Numbered from the stretch's first letter, positions 9,787-23,129 are shown. The stretch is DNA of 64,000 nt from Isoetes taiwanensis (GCA_021234155.1 JAJEKV010000064.1:1426001-1490000); one strand, 5' to 3'. Translations and numbers: made by a program. Notes: generated from the sequence alone by a model not told the origin.

Positions 9787-12048
9787 ATGGATACTTCACT
9801 GGCTCACGCATCTCTGGCCATCCTTCTTGTTACGATGCTTTCCCTATCTAGCCCAGTTTCCGGACTTAATGATGTCTCTTCTTATATAGTCCTCATGGAT
9901 CAGACCAAAATGCCTGCAATTTTTAACCACTATGAAGAGTGGTACTCTAGTCTGACCACCAAATTAACCTATGTCTACAACAACAAATTCCAAGGCTTTT
10001 CGGGGCAGTTGACAGCGCTCCAAGTGGAAGCAGTACAGAAAATGAACGGATTTGTTGCCATATTTGGAGAAAAGGTGCATCAGTTGCATACAACACGCAC
10101 TCCAGAGTTTTTGTCTCTAAATTCAAGCGCTGGAATTTGGCCAGAGACAGACTATGGAAGCAACGTGATTATTGGGTTTCTGGACACAGGCATATGGCCA
10201 GAGAGTGCAAGTTTCAGAGACACAGGCATAGGCCCAGTACCTACAAAATGGAAAGGGGTATGCGAGGCAGGAGTTGGGTTCAATTCTTCTCACTGCAACA
10301 ACAAGCTAATAGGAGCAAGGTACTACTACAGGGGCTATTTGAGTTACTACGGTGCTCTAAATTGGAGCACAGAATATGCATCTGCAAGAGATAGCGACGG
10401 ACACGGTACTCACACTGCTTCAATTGCTGCAGGAAATTATGCTACAAATGCAAGCTTGTTTGGGCTTGCACAAGGCACTGCTAGAGGCACGGCCCCAAAA
10501 GCCAGAATTGCTGCTTACAAAGTTTGCTGGGAAGAAGGTTGCACCGATTCTGATATCATTGCAGCCATGGATCAGGCTGTGGCAGATGGAGTTGACGTTA
10601 TTTCTATGTCCTTAGGATCATCCTATGCCAGTAATTATCAGTCTGATCTAATTGCTATCGGCGCCTTCGCCGCCTCGAAAAATGGCGTATTCTTTTCGGC
10701 CTCTGCTGGAAATAATGGACCATACAGTTACTCTGTAGTTAATACTGCACCATGGATTACAACTGTTGGAGCTGGAACCATTGACAGGTCGTTTCCTGCC
10801 ACTGCTGTGCTTGGAAATGGACTTATTTTTAAAGGGCAATCTCTGTGCAGTGGAAAAGGTTTAGAAAATGCACAGGCGCCTCTTGTTTACTTGGGTTTCT
10901 GTGGTTCAGAAAGTGTGAACTCTAGTGTGGCAAGTGGTAAGATAGTTGTGTGTGACAGTTACTATTCAGCTTTACAAGGAATAAGGGTTTCAAAGGCAGG
11001 AGGAGTTGGCATGATTGTGGTGATGGATTACACCCTTGGCAATAGCACATTTCCTGAAAGCTATACCTTGCCTGCAGTTGCAATTACCTACACAGATGGT
11101 GTTGAGTTGAAGATGTATATTAACTCAACACAAGCTCCTACTTCAACTATCAAGCTGTATGGTACATTCCTCGGCGCTAAGCCCGCGCCGCAGGTGCCTT
11201 ACTTCTCTTCCAGGGGTCCTAACAGCATCAGCAAAGATGTGTTAAAACCTGATGTAATTGCACCTGGTTTTAACATCCTGGCCTCCTGGTCTGGCATTGC
11301 ATCACCATCAGGTCTGCTTGATGATCACAGAAGAGTTGAGTATAATATAATCTCAGGAACCTCCATGTCATGCCCTCATGTCAGTGGCATTGCTGCTCTG
11401 TTGAAAGCAGCCCATCCTTCCTGGAGCCCTGCTGCAATCAAATCTGCCATCATGACTACTTCCTACATATCTGATAACATTGGTGCCAATATTTCTGAGG
11501 CAACAACAGGCCAGTTTTCTAGCGTTTTTGCTTATGGATCAGGACATGTGGATCCTCAGAAAGCTCTAAATCCTGGACTTGTCTATGATCTAACAGAACA
11601 AGATTACATCAATTTCCTATGCAGTTACTATACCAGTCAAGACCTGCTAACCATTACTCAGAACTATTCTGTGTCATGTCCTGCAATAGTACCTCCAGCC
11701 CAAGAGTTCAACTACCCATCCTTTACTGCCGTCTTCAACTACAGCTTATTAAATTACAGTGGTGAAGTCTCCACCACATTTGGCAGAGTGGTGACCAATG
11801 TGGGAGATGCCAATTCCACTTATACTGCTAGTGTTGTAGCTCCGAGTGAATTGAATGTCACGGTTAGCCCTCCTTTGCTTGCATTCACAGAGCTAAATCA
11901 GACCTTGAGCTTTCGTGTCCTGGTGACTGCCCCTGCCTTGGTTGAATGGCACTCCGATTTTAAGAGTGTGGTATTGAGTTGGTCTGATGGGGTGCACACA
12001 GTCCAAAGCCCAATCACACTCTTGATTTCCTACTACTATTTTTCATGA
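9787..12048 (+). CDS. subtilisin-like serine protease (plant subtilase, S8A)
   Basis: An intact, intronless 753-residue preproprotein of normal plant subtilase length. Residues 1-26 are a signal peptide with a hydrophobic core (AILLVTMLSL), so the enzyme should be secreted to the apoplast or wall. An I9-type propeptide follows (about 31-108). The catalytic triad and oxyanion residue are Asp133 (FLDTGIWPES), His206 (DGHGTHTAS), Asn309 (SAGNNGP) and Ser526 (GTSMSCPHVSG). A protease-associated region sits between (about 360-460), and a fibronectin-III-like C-terminal domain covers about 650-753. Many Asn-X-Ser/Thr sites suit a secreted glycoprotein. The ATG is chosen because it opens the signal peptide. 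The substrate cannot be told; the family processes pro-peptides and wall proteins. Partial copies lie at 7865 and about 53100-54384. Confidence 0.95.
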   Translation: MDTSLAHASLAILLVTMLSLSSPVSGLNDVSSYIVLMDQTKMPAIFNHYEEWYSSLTTKLTYVYNNKFQGFSGQLTALQVEAVQKMNGFVAIFGEKVHQLHTTRTPEFLSLNSSAGIWPETDYGSNVIIGFLDTGIWPESASFRDTGIGPVPTKWKGVCEAGVGFNSSHCNNKLIGARYYYRGYLSYYGALNWSTEYASARDSDGHGTHTASIAAGNYATNASLFGLAQGTARGTAPKARIAAYKVCWEEGCTDSDIIAAMDQAVADGVDVISMSLGSSYASNYQSDLIAIGAFAASKNGVFFSASAGNNGPYSYSVVNTAPWITTVGAGTIDRSFPATAVLGNGLIFKGQSLCSGKGLENAQAPLVYLGFCGSESVNSSVASGKIVVCDSYYSALQGIRVSKAGGVGMIVVMDYTLGNSTFPESYTLPAVAITYTDGVELKMYINSTQAPTSTIKLYGTFLGAKPAPQVPYFSSRGPNSISKDVLKPDVIAPGFNILASWSGIASPSGLLDDHRRVEYNIISGTSMSCPHVSGIAALLKAAHPSWSPAAIKSAIMTTSYISDNIGANISEATTGQFSSVFAYGSGHVDPQKALNPGLVYDLTEQDYINFLCSYYTSQDLLTITQNYSVSCPAIVPPAQEFNYPSFTAVFNYSLLNYSGEVSTTFGRVVTNVGDANSTYTASVVAPSELNVTVSPPLLAFTELNQTLSFRVLVTAPALVEWHSDFKSVVLSWSDGVHTVQSPITLLISYYYFS

Positions 12049-12583
12049 TATGATCTAGTAATGTACCCAGCGTTGCTGGGCTATAATACAGTTATTGGGT
12101 TCAATGTTGTAAGATTCGTCCATCATTACTGGTGTGCAATTTGGGCTTAATTTTTGTGTAGTGTTTTATATCATGGAGACCCGATGCATTTCAAACGCTC
12201 CAGGCGTACCTATAAACTTCTTGCTTTTACAGTAGAACAGATAGTTACAATGCCCAACGATCGATGGGCATAGCTTGGGACTTCCATATGGTAGTGTGGA
12301 ACTTTCCATGTTTAATTTCTAGATTCATTAAAGTGATGATTTTTGTAAGTTTATTGATCCATTCTCCTCAACATTTAGCTAAGATTAGAATATGATTATT
12401 GTCTATAATGTGTCTATTCAAATGACAATTTCTCTAAAGTTTATTGATCCATTCTCCACAATTAGAAATGCAATGTAACTGAAGCATTATAGTTATAAGA
12501 TAGTTGGCTAGGAGTCACGATGGAACATTTGGCCTCCATTATTTCATTGCTAAGTGTAAGGGCATGTGATTGCATAACCCTTA
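12049..12583. other. 3' flank of subtilase with Helitron-like hairpin
   Basis: Just after the stop is a strong hairpin, CCCAGCGTTGCTGGG (12066-12080). Read on the minus strand it is followed by a short spacer and CTAG at 12053-12056, like the Helitron 3' ends at 18660 and 59600, but the next base is A, not the expected T. The rest is AT-rich non-coding sequence; TGTAA-type signals near 12100 could serve polyadenylation. Confidence 0.35.
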
Positions 12584-13022
12584 TAAAACAATTTGTGATT
12601 GCAACAAACAACCCATGCTCTCCTTAACATAACTTGCTATGTGACGATGGGTGCACTATAAGAAACTCAATGGAGAGAGTTAAAGAGGGCACTTTTGATC
12701 TACATTAGGTTTCCCAATGACAATTTAGGGCTTCCGAGTGGTTGCTTTTTTTGCAAAATGCTGCCGTCTGTTGGATTTTCAGTGAGCCAAGCCGAGATTA
12801 GAAGGAGGTGAACGCATCTGGAGATCGGATTTTCTAAATTCTCTCTGGGTTGCTAAGTCGTGTGGGCAGTGAATTGCCTGAGCCGCCCTGGTCTGCTACG
12901 TGGTGTTGGAAGGCACCTTCTTCTCAATTCGGCTCCCAATTTCAGCTGCCTGATGTTAAGAAGATTGTTGCATTTATATGTAGTGGTTTTGGCGATGCTT
13001 CTCTTGCTGATTCTTTTGCAAC
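12584..13022 (+). repeat. dispersed repeat R, copy 1
   Basis: About 440 bp, from TTGTGATTGCAACAAA to GATTCTTTTGCAACCA, recur in the same orientation at about 26937-27376 with few changes. Inside are small leucine-rich frames that are probably not real. The two copies lie on either side of the CACTA termini, 14.35 kb apart. The class is not clear; they lack TG...CA ends. Confidence 0.75.
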
Positions 13023-13197
13023 CAGCAGCAACGCAAACGCAAGTACGTTTTGGAGCTTGTGTTTTCAGAATTTAGGACTTGCCATGAATTGATAGGACTG
13101 CTGAACAAAGGCGAGAAGGATCTGGATTATGGCATAGCGATGGTTTGTATTGGGCTAGGGTGCAGGTCTTGGGGATCCATTGTTTGAGAGCTTGATC

Positions 13198-13745
13198 CAC
13201 TACAAGAGGATAGGGTTTTTGTGTCAACCCCTGCGTCACTACCTTCTAAGGTTTGTCAGATTTGTGTCAGAAGCTTGAAAGTGACACAAATTAATTTGAT
13301 TGCGTCAGAACTTGTGTCAATACAATTGTGTCAATAACAACGTCATTCTTATGGCACATGTGTGTCAAAATTTAGGAATTTTTTCGTTAGCTTTTATAAT
13401 GATGATTACATCGTTTATTGCAACAAGATTGTGACATAATTTAAGTCAATGTAGCAATAGGTTTGTTTCCACTATAACATCGTTAGTTCTACAGTTTTGG
13501 GTCGATTTTGTTACGCATTTGTGGCACATTTTGTGATAGTTTCTTGTCACCTTTTGTAGAACTTTTGCATCATTTTGTAGTATCATATATAATGGCAATT
13601 TTACGTCAACTTTTTGTTATAGATTGTGGCACTTATATCTTGTGATTGTGTCAAAAAAGTGTCAATGTAGTGACATTGTTAAGTAGAAATACATAGATAT
13701 CTTGACACAAAAAGGGCTAAGTGACACAAAAGTGCCACTAACTAA
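13198..13745. repeat. left CACTA terminus and subterminal repeats
   Basis: CACTACAAGA is followed by about 540 bp in which GTGTCA, TGTGACA, GCGTCA and their complements recur every 10-40 bp. Confidence 0.65.
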
Positions 13746-16700
13746 TATGAGGGAAACAACCTTGCAAATAAACATTTTATCTTCTTTTTTATTTTGGGAG
13801 AGCTTTGATATGTGTGCCAAGGAACGCCGCATGTAACGCCGCATGCGGCGTTCCCTTCATCTTGCGGCCTCTGCAGGATCGAAGTTCCCCTGGAACCAGT
13901 TGACGAAATTAAGTGCAAGTTTGAAATGGCCCGCCAGCATTCAATGAGAAAGTCTAGAACAAAGGAAGAATCCAGATGGCTTGGTTCTATACGAAATTTA
14001 TGCTGAGCTTTCTCCAACGTCTCATTCGGCGCCTATCTCATTTGTTTGATTCGGTGCCCATCTCATTTGGCACTCAGCTTTGTCGGCTTGGAAACGTGAG
14101 TAGAGAACCGTGGATCTGCAGTATACACGCCTTTGGAATGACTTTGATGGTGGCTTTGCTCAGATTTTTGTTCGATCTTCCTTCTAGAGCCGAGCTTGGA
14201 AGGTTTCTCATTGCTTTCATTTGATCATTTGTGCTTGAGTTGGGTCAGATATTGCTAGAAAACTAACGGTAACATTTTTTTCTTAGGATTTCCAGGATTC
14301 AAAGCTTCCGATTTGTTCTTCTCTTGCTTCGCAAAATACGAAATAATCAAATCACTATGCATGTTCTCATGATTTTAATTGGTAAGATTGCATCGGTTCG
14401 AAATGACTGCTTTTGGTCATGTTGCTTATTTGAAAAATATTTTGGCATAAGTTGGAGTTGCTGCAGCTTGGCATCCAAATTTACATCCGATTGAAAGCTA
14501 CCCAATACAATATCGACATCCAGTTCACACATCCAAATATAGAATATCCGCGAAAATTATGCCTTGTGAAATTACGTAATATGTTTATGCCTCTTCTCTT
14601 TCTTAGTGTTGGAGTAAATCTTTATCTTCTTTACAAGAAAATGTGCATGTAAAAAAGACTGCACCGGTTTGCATGTTGTAGATAATTCCATTCGGGAAGA
14701 TTATTTTCGATGAGGTCTCAATTACACTTTCGAATATACATGTCAATAATATCATGTAGCATACCCAAGCATTTCGATAAGCCATGCACATCAAAATGCG
14801 GGGAGATGCAATTGAAACATAGCTCTGGCGGCGATTCGAAAAAATATGAGGAAGTCTCAGATTCTTCATCATCGAACGTAATCCAAGAAGAAAATCCAAA
14901 TTTTATTTGTGGCCAAATCCACGTGCCTTTGCTTTGAGGGGATTCCGTTGTTGTATTGAGGGGATGTATTTTGCTAATGTTTGTTATAAGAGTGAATGTC
15001 TTTAAATATTATTTGAATTAAAATTTTGTTTTGCTTCCTCAATTGCATATTGCTTTCCGATTTTGCGGGGTTGCGACCTTATTACTTACACTCGACCCGG
15101 AGGTTGTTGTTGAAGAGAGGTATATCTTTATTGTGGTAATATTCTTATACCTCTTCTCTTTCTTGAATGTTGGAGTAAATCTTTATATTCAGTTTGCCAT
15201 TTTTATCTTAAGTTTGCATGTAAATAGGGTGTACCAGGTTTGCTGTTGTAGATAATTCCATTTGTAGCACAAGCGGGGGAAGAGGGATTTAGATTCATAA
15301 TATGGCCCCTTCCATCTTTAGCTCATGTCTATATCCGGTTCTTTTGCAATGGAACCAATTTATTGCTATGTAACTTAAATCTATGTGCACTTTTTTGAAG
15401 TTGAAACATGTGAATGGAAGGACGCGTGCACAATTAGATTTATATGTTCATGCTTTCTTATTGACTCGGATCCGCATCGTAACCTAAATCTAGCTCACGT
15501 AAGTATGAATTAACCGTAGACTTACGATATTTTTAAAGGAGAATAAACCACGGCATCGATGTACCGAAGTAATGCGATGAATGGATTCGGCCACTCTACT
15601 TACTCTATCAAAAAGTTATATTTGAATCATGAGGATGGAGGGTGGTCGCGAGCGAACCTCTAAATTTAGCTAGCCACACTCCCATTTACATGCTTCTATT
15701 ATAATCTTTAGTGTCCTGAAATTTTCTAAATTTAAAACACATATTGTCCGCAAATCTCCTCGCAATGGATACAACTGCATGAACCCCGCGCATTGTGAGC
15801 ATCGATTTTGTAATATGGGCAAGCAAAAGATGGTAAGCATTTTTTCTCTTCGCTTATGATGCTAGCTATATAGAATGCCAAGGTTCATTCTTTGTTATTC
15901 TGTTTGTAGATCCTTGCAAGAGTTGTCTAACATAACAGATTCAAAATGTGGATTTGACATGGGTCTATGAGCTTGATCAATGATTCTTACTACCAACTGG
16001 AGCACTTTCTCTAGCGAGGCTACTTTGATCGTTGAAATTTCTGCACTACAAGCACCGCTAGGTATTTACTGATTCAATAACCATCTTAGTTTAAATTATC
16101 ATTTCATACTTTTGTTGTATAGGAGGATTAAAATCTTTGGAGCAAAGGGCTTTCTAACAAGCATTGTTGTTTCATCTCTGCAGAACACCACGCTAGCAAC
16201 TATAGCATTTGAAGATATGTCGCAAGCAAGTGTTTCAAGCAACGCCATGCCCCTTGAATTTCTATGCATAAATGAAACATGTGTTTTGTTTTCAAATGAA
16301 ATAGGTTTTTCTCAGGTGCCCATGTCCAAGACATTGAATCAACATATTTTTTCCTAGATTCTTTGTCCTCATAACCAAACATTAGGAGGGTAAGTTTGTT
16401 TGCTTCTTTATTTTCTATGCTTTCTCGATACAAATTTTTGCGGGGGTGTAGGAATCACTTGGCTTAGTTCCACATTCGTATAGAGAAGTCATAGAGCCAA
16501 GTTTCATGCAAGAATAAGTTTTAGGAACTTCATTGTGAACATAGTGGTTGTTATATTTCTCCATGTGTTGGGAATTTAAGATTTCGATTTGCGAGCCACA
16601 GTTCTGGGTGGAGAGATCTTCTAAGGTAATGAATGTTCCAACAACATTTCTTTTTGAGTGGCAACATCTTTTTGTTAATCCTCTATGCCCCTTATGGATC

Positions 16701-18630
16701 TTTCTATTTTTTTTTTTTTTCAAGAGCTTAGCTCCTTTTATAATTAAACTTGCAAACGATTGTTAAGCATTTTGGCATGATTACATGCTAGATATTTATT
16801 TTGCTTGCGGGTTTCTACCTTGGTACTTGTCGAGCATTACAACCGGGAGGGCTAATCAGTAGCAATATTAAATACAACATTGAGTCCAATGTAAGATGAG
16901 CTGATTCCTTTTTGTACTTTTTTGTCCTTCATTTGGCTACTTGCAGAGAAAAAACTGCATGTGAATCATGCTAGATATTTATCTAAATGTGGATCATGTG
17001 TATATCTGCACTTTTGTCGAGACTTAGATTGCACAACAAAGTTATTGCATTTTCAAAGTGGGTTGCAGTAGTACGATAAAGGTATCTCCATATGGCACAT
17101 TTCAAAAGAGCATATATAACATAGCTTTGCAATAGCTATTGTAGCTATAACTTTTATTCTCTTATTTATGGGCAAACCTGATATACACTACATAGAAGGT
17201 TGCCCAATTAGATGCATCTATTTCTACCTAGGCACTCAGATATACACGTACCATAGCCTACACGGATCCAGAGTGTCAACAATGCCCATGTGATGGCAAA
17301 ACAAGATGTGAAGGCAAAGATGAAGATGCTCACCTTCATCTTTCTCTAGATCTCGATCCTATATATCTATGTCGGGTTGTAGACATGGTAAGCACCATCC
17401 AATATTTCTTCTCTTTCTTTTCCTTCCCTTTTCAAGTTTGTCCGCAATGAGTCATGTAATTAGCAAGCAAAGGCGTAAAAAGTCACCGCAAATCGAAAAA
17501 CCTATCGATGCCATTGGTAGAAAATGCTTGATTACATGATCAGAAAAAAAAAATAGCTACTAATATGAATCTGGCGGAAATGGCAAGATGCGATTTGGAT
17601 AGTAAAAACACAGGATCTTTTTGCAAACCCTGAGCTGATTTTTATGAAGAAAGATGCATTATGATGCAACCGGATCCCGGAAGAAAATGCTTGAGTTGAA
17701 AATTATGATGTTCCTTAGCACCGCAATTTATGTACTTTGTTCCTACCGACCGAGATCTTCTTTTAAAATTGAATGTGAACGTCCCCGCTTTTGCGGTTCA
17801 CGCTACAAGACAATTTAATGTTTACGGCTTTAATGCAATCGTGAACATGAATTGTTTTTACATTTTACATAAATTGATGTAATGAATTTAGCTATTAAAC
17901 TACTTCAAGAATGCAACAATTTGGATGCCGTAAGTTTTGTATCTACAATTGAGATTTATGAATTGACACATAGATGAATATATTTTTCCAAAATTGGATG
18001 TAAAACATAAAAGGCCCAAACTTTAAAGACTAACTAGCATGAGTTGAGATGAAATTCAAAGTCAGTAGTCATACACACTTAAACATCAAAAGATTTATCA
18101 CCCAATACAATAACAACAATTGCATCAAAATTTGTCACATCTACAAACTTCTATATTATACTGTGGTGCTGCTACTGTATATGCTGTTGATATCCTACAC
18201 TTATTATTTTTTAACTTTCTTTCCATGTCTCAATATTTATAAACGTGTTCTTTATGCCCGGTTGTGTGCATTTTTCCTGTTTGCATTTTACCAGATTCAG
18301 CATCTCCTGACGTTTATTGACATGTCAGCCTCACAAGTGAGCTTCACATCAAGCCGACAGACGTTCCTAGAGTGTTTGGGATAGGTTCTTCATGATGTGG
18401 ATCCATTGAGGCTGACGAACATAATCTCTATTCAGTATTTGTGTGTAGACCCAATATATTTATGTAAGACTTTGTTTGAACTTCATGGTATGTGTACATT
18501 TTAAAGATAAAGTTCGTTCTCCATCTATATGTGTCTATTGCACCTAAACATATATTGCCTTAAATGCATTGCACATTTTTCATGATATAACCATGACTAA
18601 CGCACATTGATGCCTTCACACGTCCACGAC
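13746..18630. other. CACTA interior, no identifiable gene
   Basis: AT-rich sequence with only short open frames that lack motifs. A small GC-rich palindrome-like patch with GCCGCATG repeats lies near 13827-13850. Two stretches with similar wording (about 14590-14700 and 15150-15255, TTTCTT-GTTGGAGTAAATC) are diverged repeats of each other. I see no supported gene. Confidence 0.4.
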
Positions 18631-18634
18631 CAAT

Positions 18635-18663
18635 GCCCGGCATCGCCGGGCACACGTTTCTAG
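18635..18663 (+). mobile_element. Helitron 3' terminus
   Basis: A perfect hairpin, GCCCGGCATCGCCGGGC, is followed after 8 bases by CTAG and then T. This is the Helitron 3' signature: a short GC hairpin, then CTRR, inserted before T. The 5' TC end could not be placed. Confidence 0.6.
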
Positions 18664-18789
18664 TAGTTTTTAATTAGACTATCATGGTTTTAATGGTACT
18701 ATATAAACAATATAACCAATATTTGTTACAGGTGCTCCCAAGGGCATAGCCGGAATCGGGCCCTTGACGGACGTTCATGAGCACGGGGG

Positions 18790-19672
18790 TACTGTTGGTC
18801 ACGGTTGCCGGGCAGTTGTGATTTAATGGGCCATATTGACTGTAACCAGTCTATGGTGACGGGAAGCGGAATAAGGGGTAGTAATGGCTAGCGGCGGGTA
18901 ATGGTCCGCTAGGGGGCACTAATATTACTAAATATTAGTGCGGGAGGAGCTAACAGAGTTTGCCGAGGCAGAAGACCTATATGGTTGCATGGTTAACATT
19001 ATTATGTTAATGTTAATGTTAATGTAACTTGTATAGGCATTAGGGGCCAATGTTATTAACATGAAAGATAAATATGTTAGCTATGGTTTTAATAAACCAT
19101 TAAAGAGACACGTGGCAGCAAAGGATTCGATGGGTCATAGAAATCTGATATTGATCAGAGGAGACGAATTCGTGAAGGAATCCAGCTGCCAGATCGATGG
19201 GAGTTGTAGAGAACGGATTTAGATCAAATAAAAGCCTAATCTGGCCGGTTTTGGGCATATAGGACTGATAATTAACTCCAGAGCTTGTATTATAAAGCTG
19301 GGAGGAAGTATTGGTTGAGGGCACAAATTTGCATCAGAAGAATAGGAGAGCCGATTCTGCTATAAGACTTGGCTAATTGATTCAAGAGCTAGGCCTTGAG
19401 CTCGGATTTGGATTCCAAGGTCGTAGGGTGTGGCTCAAGGCGATTATTCTTGCCGGGGCCGTTAAGCTTGGCCAGCCGGTAACCATTCATCCAGGGAGAA
19501 TTCTCTGGAAGGATCCAGTCTGTGTGGGTGGTTTTGCATAGTAGCAAGCTATCGTGGTCAGTGAGGGGGATCTAGGATCCAAGGTGTGGGCGGTTCTTAC
19601 CGGCGTAGCAACGCGGGCAAGGGTTTTCCTTTGGAAAATTTTTGTCTTTATGAATTAATGGTATCGAGCCTA
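18790..19672 (+). repeat. LTR-like remnant with primer-site-like end
   Basis: A block beginning TGTTGGTCACGG runs to 19660, where TGGTATCGAGCC resembles the primer site complementary to initiator tRNA-Met (TGGTATCAGAGCC) with one base missing. The unit lacks a clear CA end. A short frame after it (about 19786-20110) could be gag remains but has no motif. Confidence 0.35.
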
Positions 19673-21690
19673 ATGGTGAATCACACACCCGATATCTTGC
19701 CGCTAGACCAATTGGCCGGTTTGCACGACGTGCATCCGGCGAGAAGGCGGCATAATACCGCTTTCCGAGGACATTCATCCGGAAGATGAACCGCCCGAAG
19801 TTCGATTTGGACGAAATTGCACCCTCGATGTCTTTGCTCCATTAGCGGTGACCTATGGGTGCTTTGTCCATGCAAATGCTTTGCAAGTCTGCGACTAATC
19901 GCGGTTTTGGTGATGCCGAGAACGCCCGGGAGCAAGTCTTGAAAGGTCCCGTAAGTATGAACTTACCTGACAATGATGAAGTTCTTGTCAACCGATCGTA
20001 TAGGGAACTAAACGAAATAAGAACTGAACAAGCCAAGTTCAGGGATACCCTAGGGTTGATGCAAGAAAACTTGCAGAAGTGGCACAAGGCCCCCAAAAAT
20101 GAACTTGTATAAAAAATTAGCATGAAAACCAGTATGTATGTGGTTTTCTTAGACGATAATCCACCATGTAAAAAAAAACCATGTGTCCTTCCTAGTTTTA
20201 CAAAACCCATAATTTGATTTACGAATTTCCGTTCGACTATGTCGTGGACCGCAACCTCCTTCTAAAGGAATTTGATTTAGCCAGACAGAGCAGTTATAGT
20301 ATAGCAAAATACCTGGGTAAGGCTTTACCTCAGTAAGTTTTTTCGTCTACCAATGGATACATTTAATCTATGGCTAGAAAAATTAAAAACCTTTGGAAAA
20401 TAAGCTATCGCTCTTTATTTGCATTGAGCTTCGATGGTTCGACGATATGCTCCTTGCCGGAGGTTAGCATCCCAAGGTCTGCAGATTGGGTCACAGAAGA
20501 AAGGCCGCCTGGTAGCTTTTTAACTCACCTCACAATTATGTTTAATATGAAGAAGCTCGTGGCCAATGAAAGGCATGTGTAGCTCAAGGTAAAGGCCCCC
20601 AACTCTGCCAGATTGTTGCCAAGGCTCCACTCTGTTTGCTTGTCTGCCTATCTGCCTGCGTGACTTTTATTTAAATGTAGGTACATATTTCCAAATTCTT
20701 GCTTAAAATACCAATGACGGATCTGAATCTCCATCAGGCTATCTTTCTTGGCCATGCACGAGGTGTGAAGATGGACTTTCAGCATTAGTAGATCTGCTAC
20801 CCCCTTGAGATAAGTATCCCTCTACTGATCGTGAGTAGATGATCCATCCAACACTGCAGAAAATTCATTCAAGCCATTTTCATTTATTGTGCAGAAAATC
20901 TAATTACCTGGTCCATGTCCCTGTTTTCCAGCCCTTTGTACATAGTTGCAACAACACAAATCAGTTCAGGTCACATGACATTAAGGGCTACATTAATTGG
21001 AGTCTCATCTAGTGATGAAAGGTTTGTGTTATAGATTGCCCAGATTGTACAAACAATGTAGGCTCTACAATAGTTCCAGTCGATTCTTGAGTTTCTTCCT
21101 TTTGTGCAGTCCATTAAATTAAAGATAGGGTTATTGTTTTCATCCCAAGTTCATCCCATTTCGTGATGGCATGAGCATGGTGAAAAGGCAAAGATGAGTG
21201 ATGGTGTGGCAAAATACGAAGGGGTGGAAATATGAAGAATTTGCCTAGCCAACTTTGCAATTTTTTAGAATAAGCATATTTCACCGTGGTGACTTGGCAT
21301 TTCATTGGATGATGTGGCATGTCACATGACGTCTAAGCATTTTATGCACTTTTCATAGAAATTGATACCGAAGGAGCCGCCAATCTTCGGATATGAAGGT
21401 TCAGAAGCCACCAAGTTAGATGGTTGGGGTTTCCAAATTCCTCCTCGCTAATGATCTATAGAATTTAGCCAAAGTTAAAGATAAAAATTGGCTTTAGATA
21501 GATAATGATAACGTCGCAACAACAAAGCTTGAATCCCTGATAACAACGGAGAAACCCTGCTTCTTCCGGCATGACTCTGCAGTGAAGAGCATAAGACGGT
21601 CTGTAGGTGTTTGGATCCTTCTGTGATACAGATGAAAGGAGGGACATATTGCCTTCAGAGTTTCTGGATAATCTGTGTCTTCAAAGGCTG
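19673..21690. other. CACTA interior, non-coding
   Basis: Possible gag-like remains up to 20110 (ending LQKWHKAPKNELV), then AT-rich sequence without coding signal or repeats that I can name. Confidence 0.35.
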
Positions 21691-21765
21691 GTTGATCAGG
21701 TGAGCCAAGGGCATAGGATTCTTGTTGGGGTTCGATTCCCCAAGCCCTGGTCTGGTTCAAGTCTG
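21690..21765 (+). repeat. tRNA-like (Pol III box) remnant, possible SINE
   Basis: GGTTCGATTCCCC forms a perfect T-arm stem (TTGGGG with CCCCAA), and AGGGC pairs with GCCCT around it, but a full cloverleaf with acceptor and D arms cannot be built. It is more likely a tRNA-derived SINE or relic than a working tRNA. Confidence 0.3.
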
Positions 21766-22752
21766 AGTTCTATCAGGATCAGAAATTAAACTAGATTGTG
21801 AAGGTTCAGATAAGTTGTTACAAGAATACTCTTTTGATTGCAGAAACATTATACAGTAATCTGTTCTGTTGCTTTCATACTATATTGTACAAAAGCGAGA
21901 ATATAGTTTTATCCAATTACTATTTTATGCAATAGTCTGTGCCTTAATAATGCCCCCTTAAAATTCGGGTCAACAGGGGCCGGTTTGACCTTCAAAAGAC
22001 CCGCTTTGAATGCTCTGGATTCATGGATGGGGAATATGCTGCCAAATGTGCCCTTATCCAATGGCCGAGAAGCCATAATACAAGCTTTAGCCATAATCTA
22101 ATCTATACAAGAATATCAATGTATATTTGATTTACTTCAAGGAGGGAAATTTAAACAATTTTTCCGTTTTAAAATTCTTACCCTTTCCCTCTTCTCTTCT
22201 GACGATGCGATGGCGCCGGAGCTCTTCAGCTCACAACTAGGCGATTGGTAAGGCCTGTATTTCGTTTCACATCTGTGCAGTCAGTATTTTATTTTGTATA
22301 TATCCTGCCGACTTTGAAGATTAAGCTCCCAGCCCCGCACAGAAGCAATCGGAACTGGTTCCAGCTGCAAACTATGAAAGCCACTCTGATAGCCGCTGCT
22401 GTCGGTTATGGGGAGCCCATTTATTTTGCTCCATTCCTCTACAAACAACAGATACGCTACCTTTTCAGGTCGTTCTTGAATCATTTGTCTTTATATCCCC
22501 GGCAGAGCAGAGAAGATGATGTTATCCTGGATTTTGCAGGTCCTAGTTTGAAATACTATTTTATTTGTTGCTTTCGTATGCAGGTTAGATCAAAATCTGT
22601 GTTTTAAGGTGTCGGCATTGTAAAATGTTGGCACCGATATGAGAATCTTGGCACTGCCTTAAAGAAAGCAAAAGGTGTAAGGTATATATTTGAGTCGTTT
22701 CTGCTTGGATATATCTTTGAGTCGTTTACCTAATGAGACTTTGCTTGTGCAG

Positions 22753-22840
22753 GTTGACTGTGATGAACACGAAAATCTTTGCACTAAGTCTGGGGTTTCT
22801 GCTTTTTCCACCATTAAGTGGTTTCCCAAGGGTACTGCAG
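22753..22840 (+). pseudogene. captured exon of a PDI-like thioredoxin-domain gene
   Basis: An AG acceptor and a GT donor bound an 88-bp exon reading VDCDEHENLCTKSGVSAFST then IKWFPKGT. This matches the thioredoxin-fold segment after the CGHC site in plant protein disulfide isomerases (VDCDE...YGVSGYPTI.WFPKG). Flanking PDI exons, including any CGHC exon, are not seen in correct order, so this is probably a gene fragment carried within the CACTA unit. Confidence 0.7.
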
Positions 22841-23129
22841 GTGAGTTCACAAGTCAGTTGACAGGTGAGTTCTCACCTAGGTAAATGTATCTGCAGTTAT
22901 CATCTTCATTAGTTGAATTCTGCTTGTCATAAAGTAGCTTTTCTCAAATGTTAATAAAGCTGGCTCCTGATTTAGGAGACACATTTGTGTTTGCTGTCCA
23001 GCCAGACACAAGGTAGAATCTTCATAGAGATGAGACTGTGCAATGCCCCATCCAGGTAAATAAGTGATGTGCCACCTATAAATTGCTGTGCTTGGCATAC
23101 ATATCATGGATGGCATTGCAGCAAGAATG

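Noticed and set aside
12066-12080. Hairpin after the subtilase stop as a bacterial-type terminator
   Set aside because: This is a plant nuclear gene; the hairpin resembles Helitron ends better.
21690-21765. Functional tRNA gene
   Set aside because: Only a T-arm-like structure is present; acceptor and D arms do not form.
22245-22607. Possible start of an elongation-factor 1B-gamma-like gene (KATLIAAAVGYGEP)
   Set aside because: The match is too short and the rest does not follow the family.
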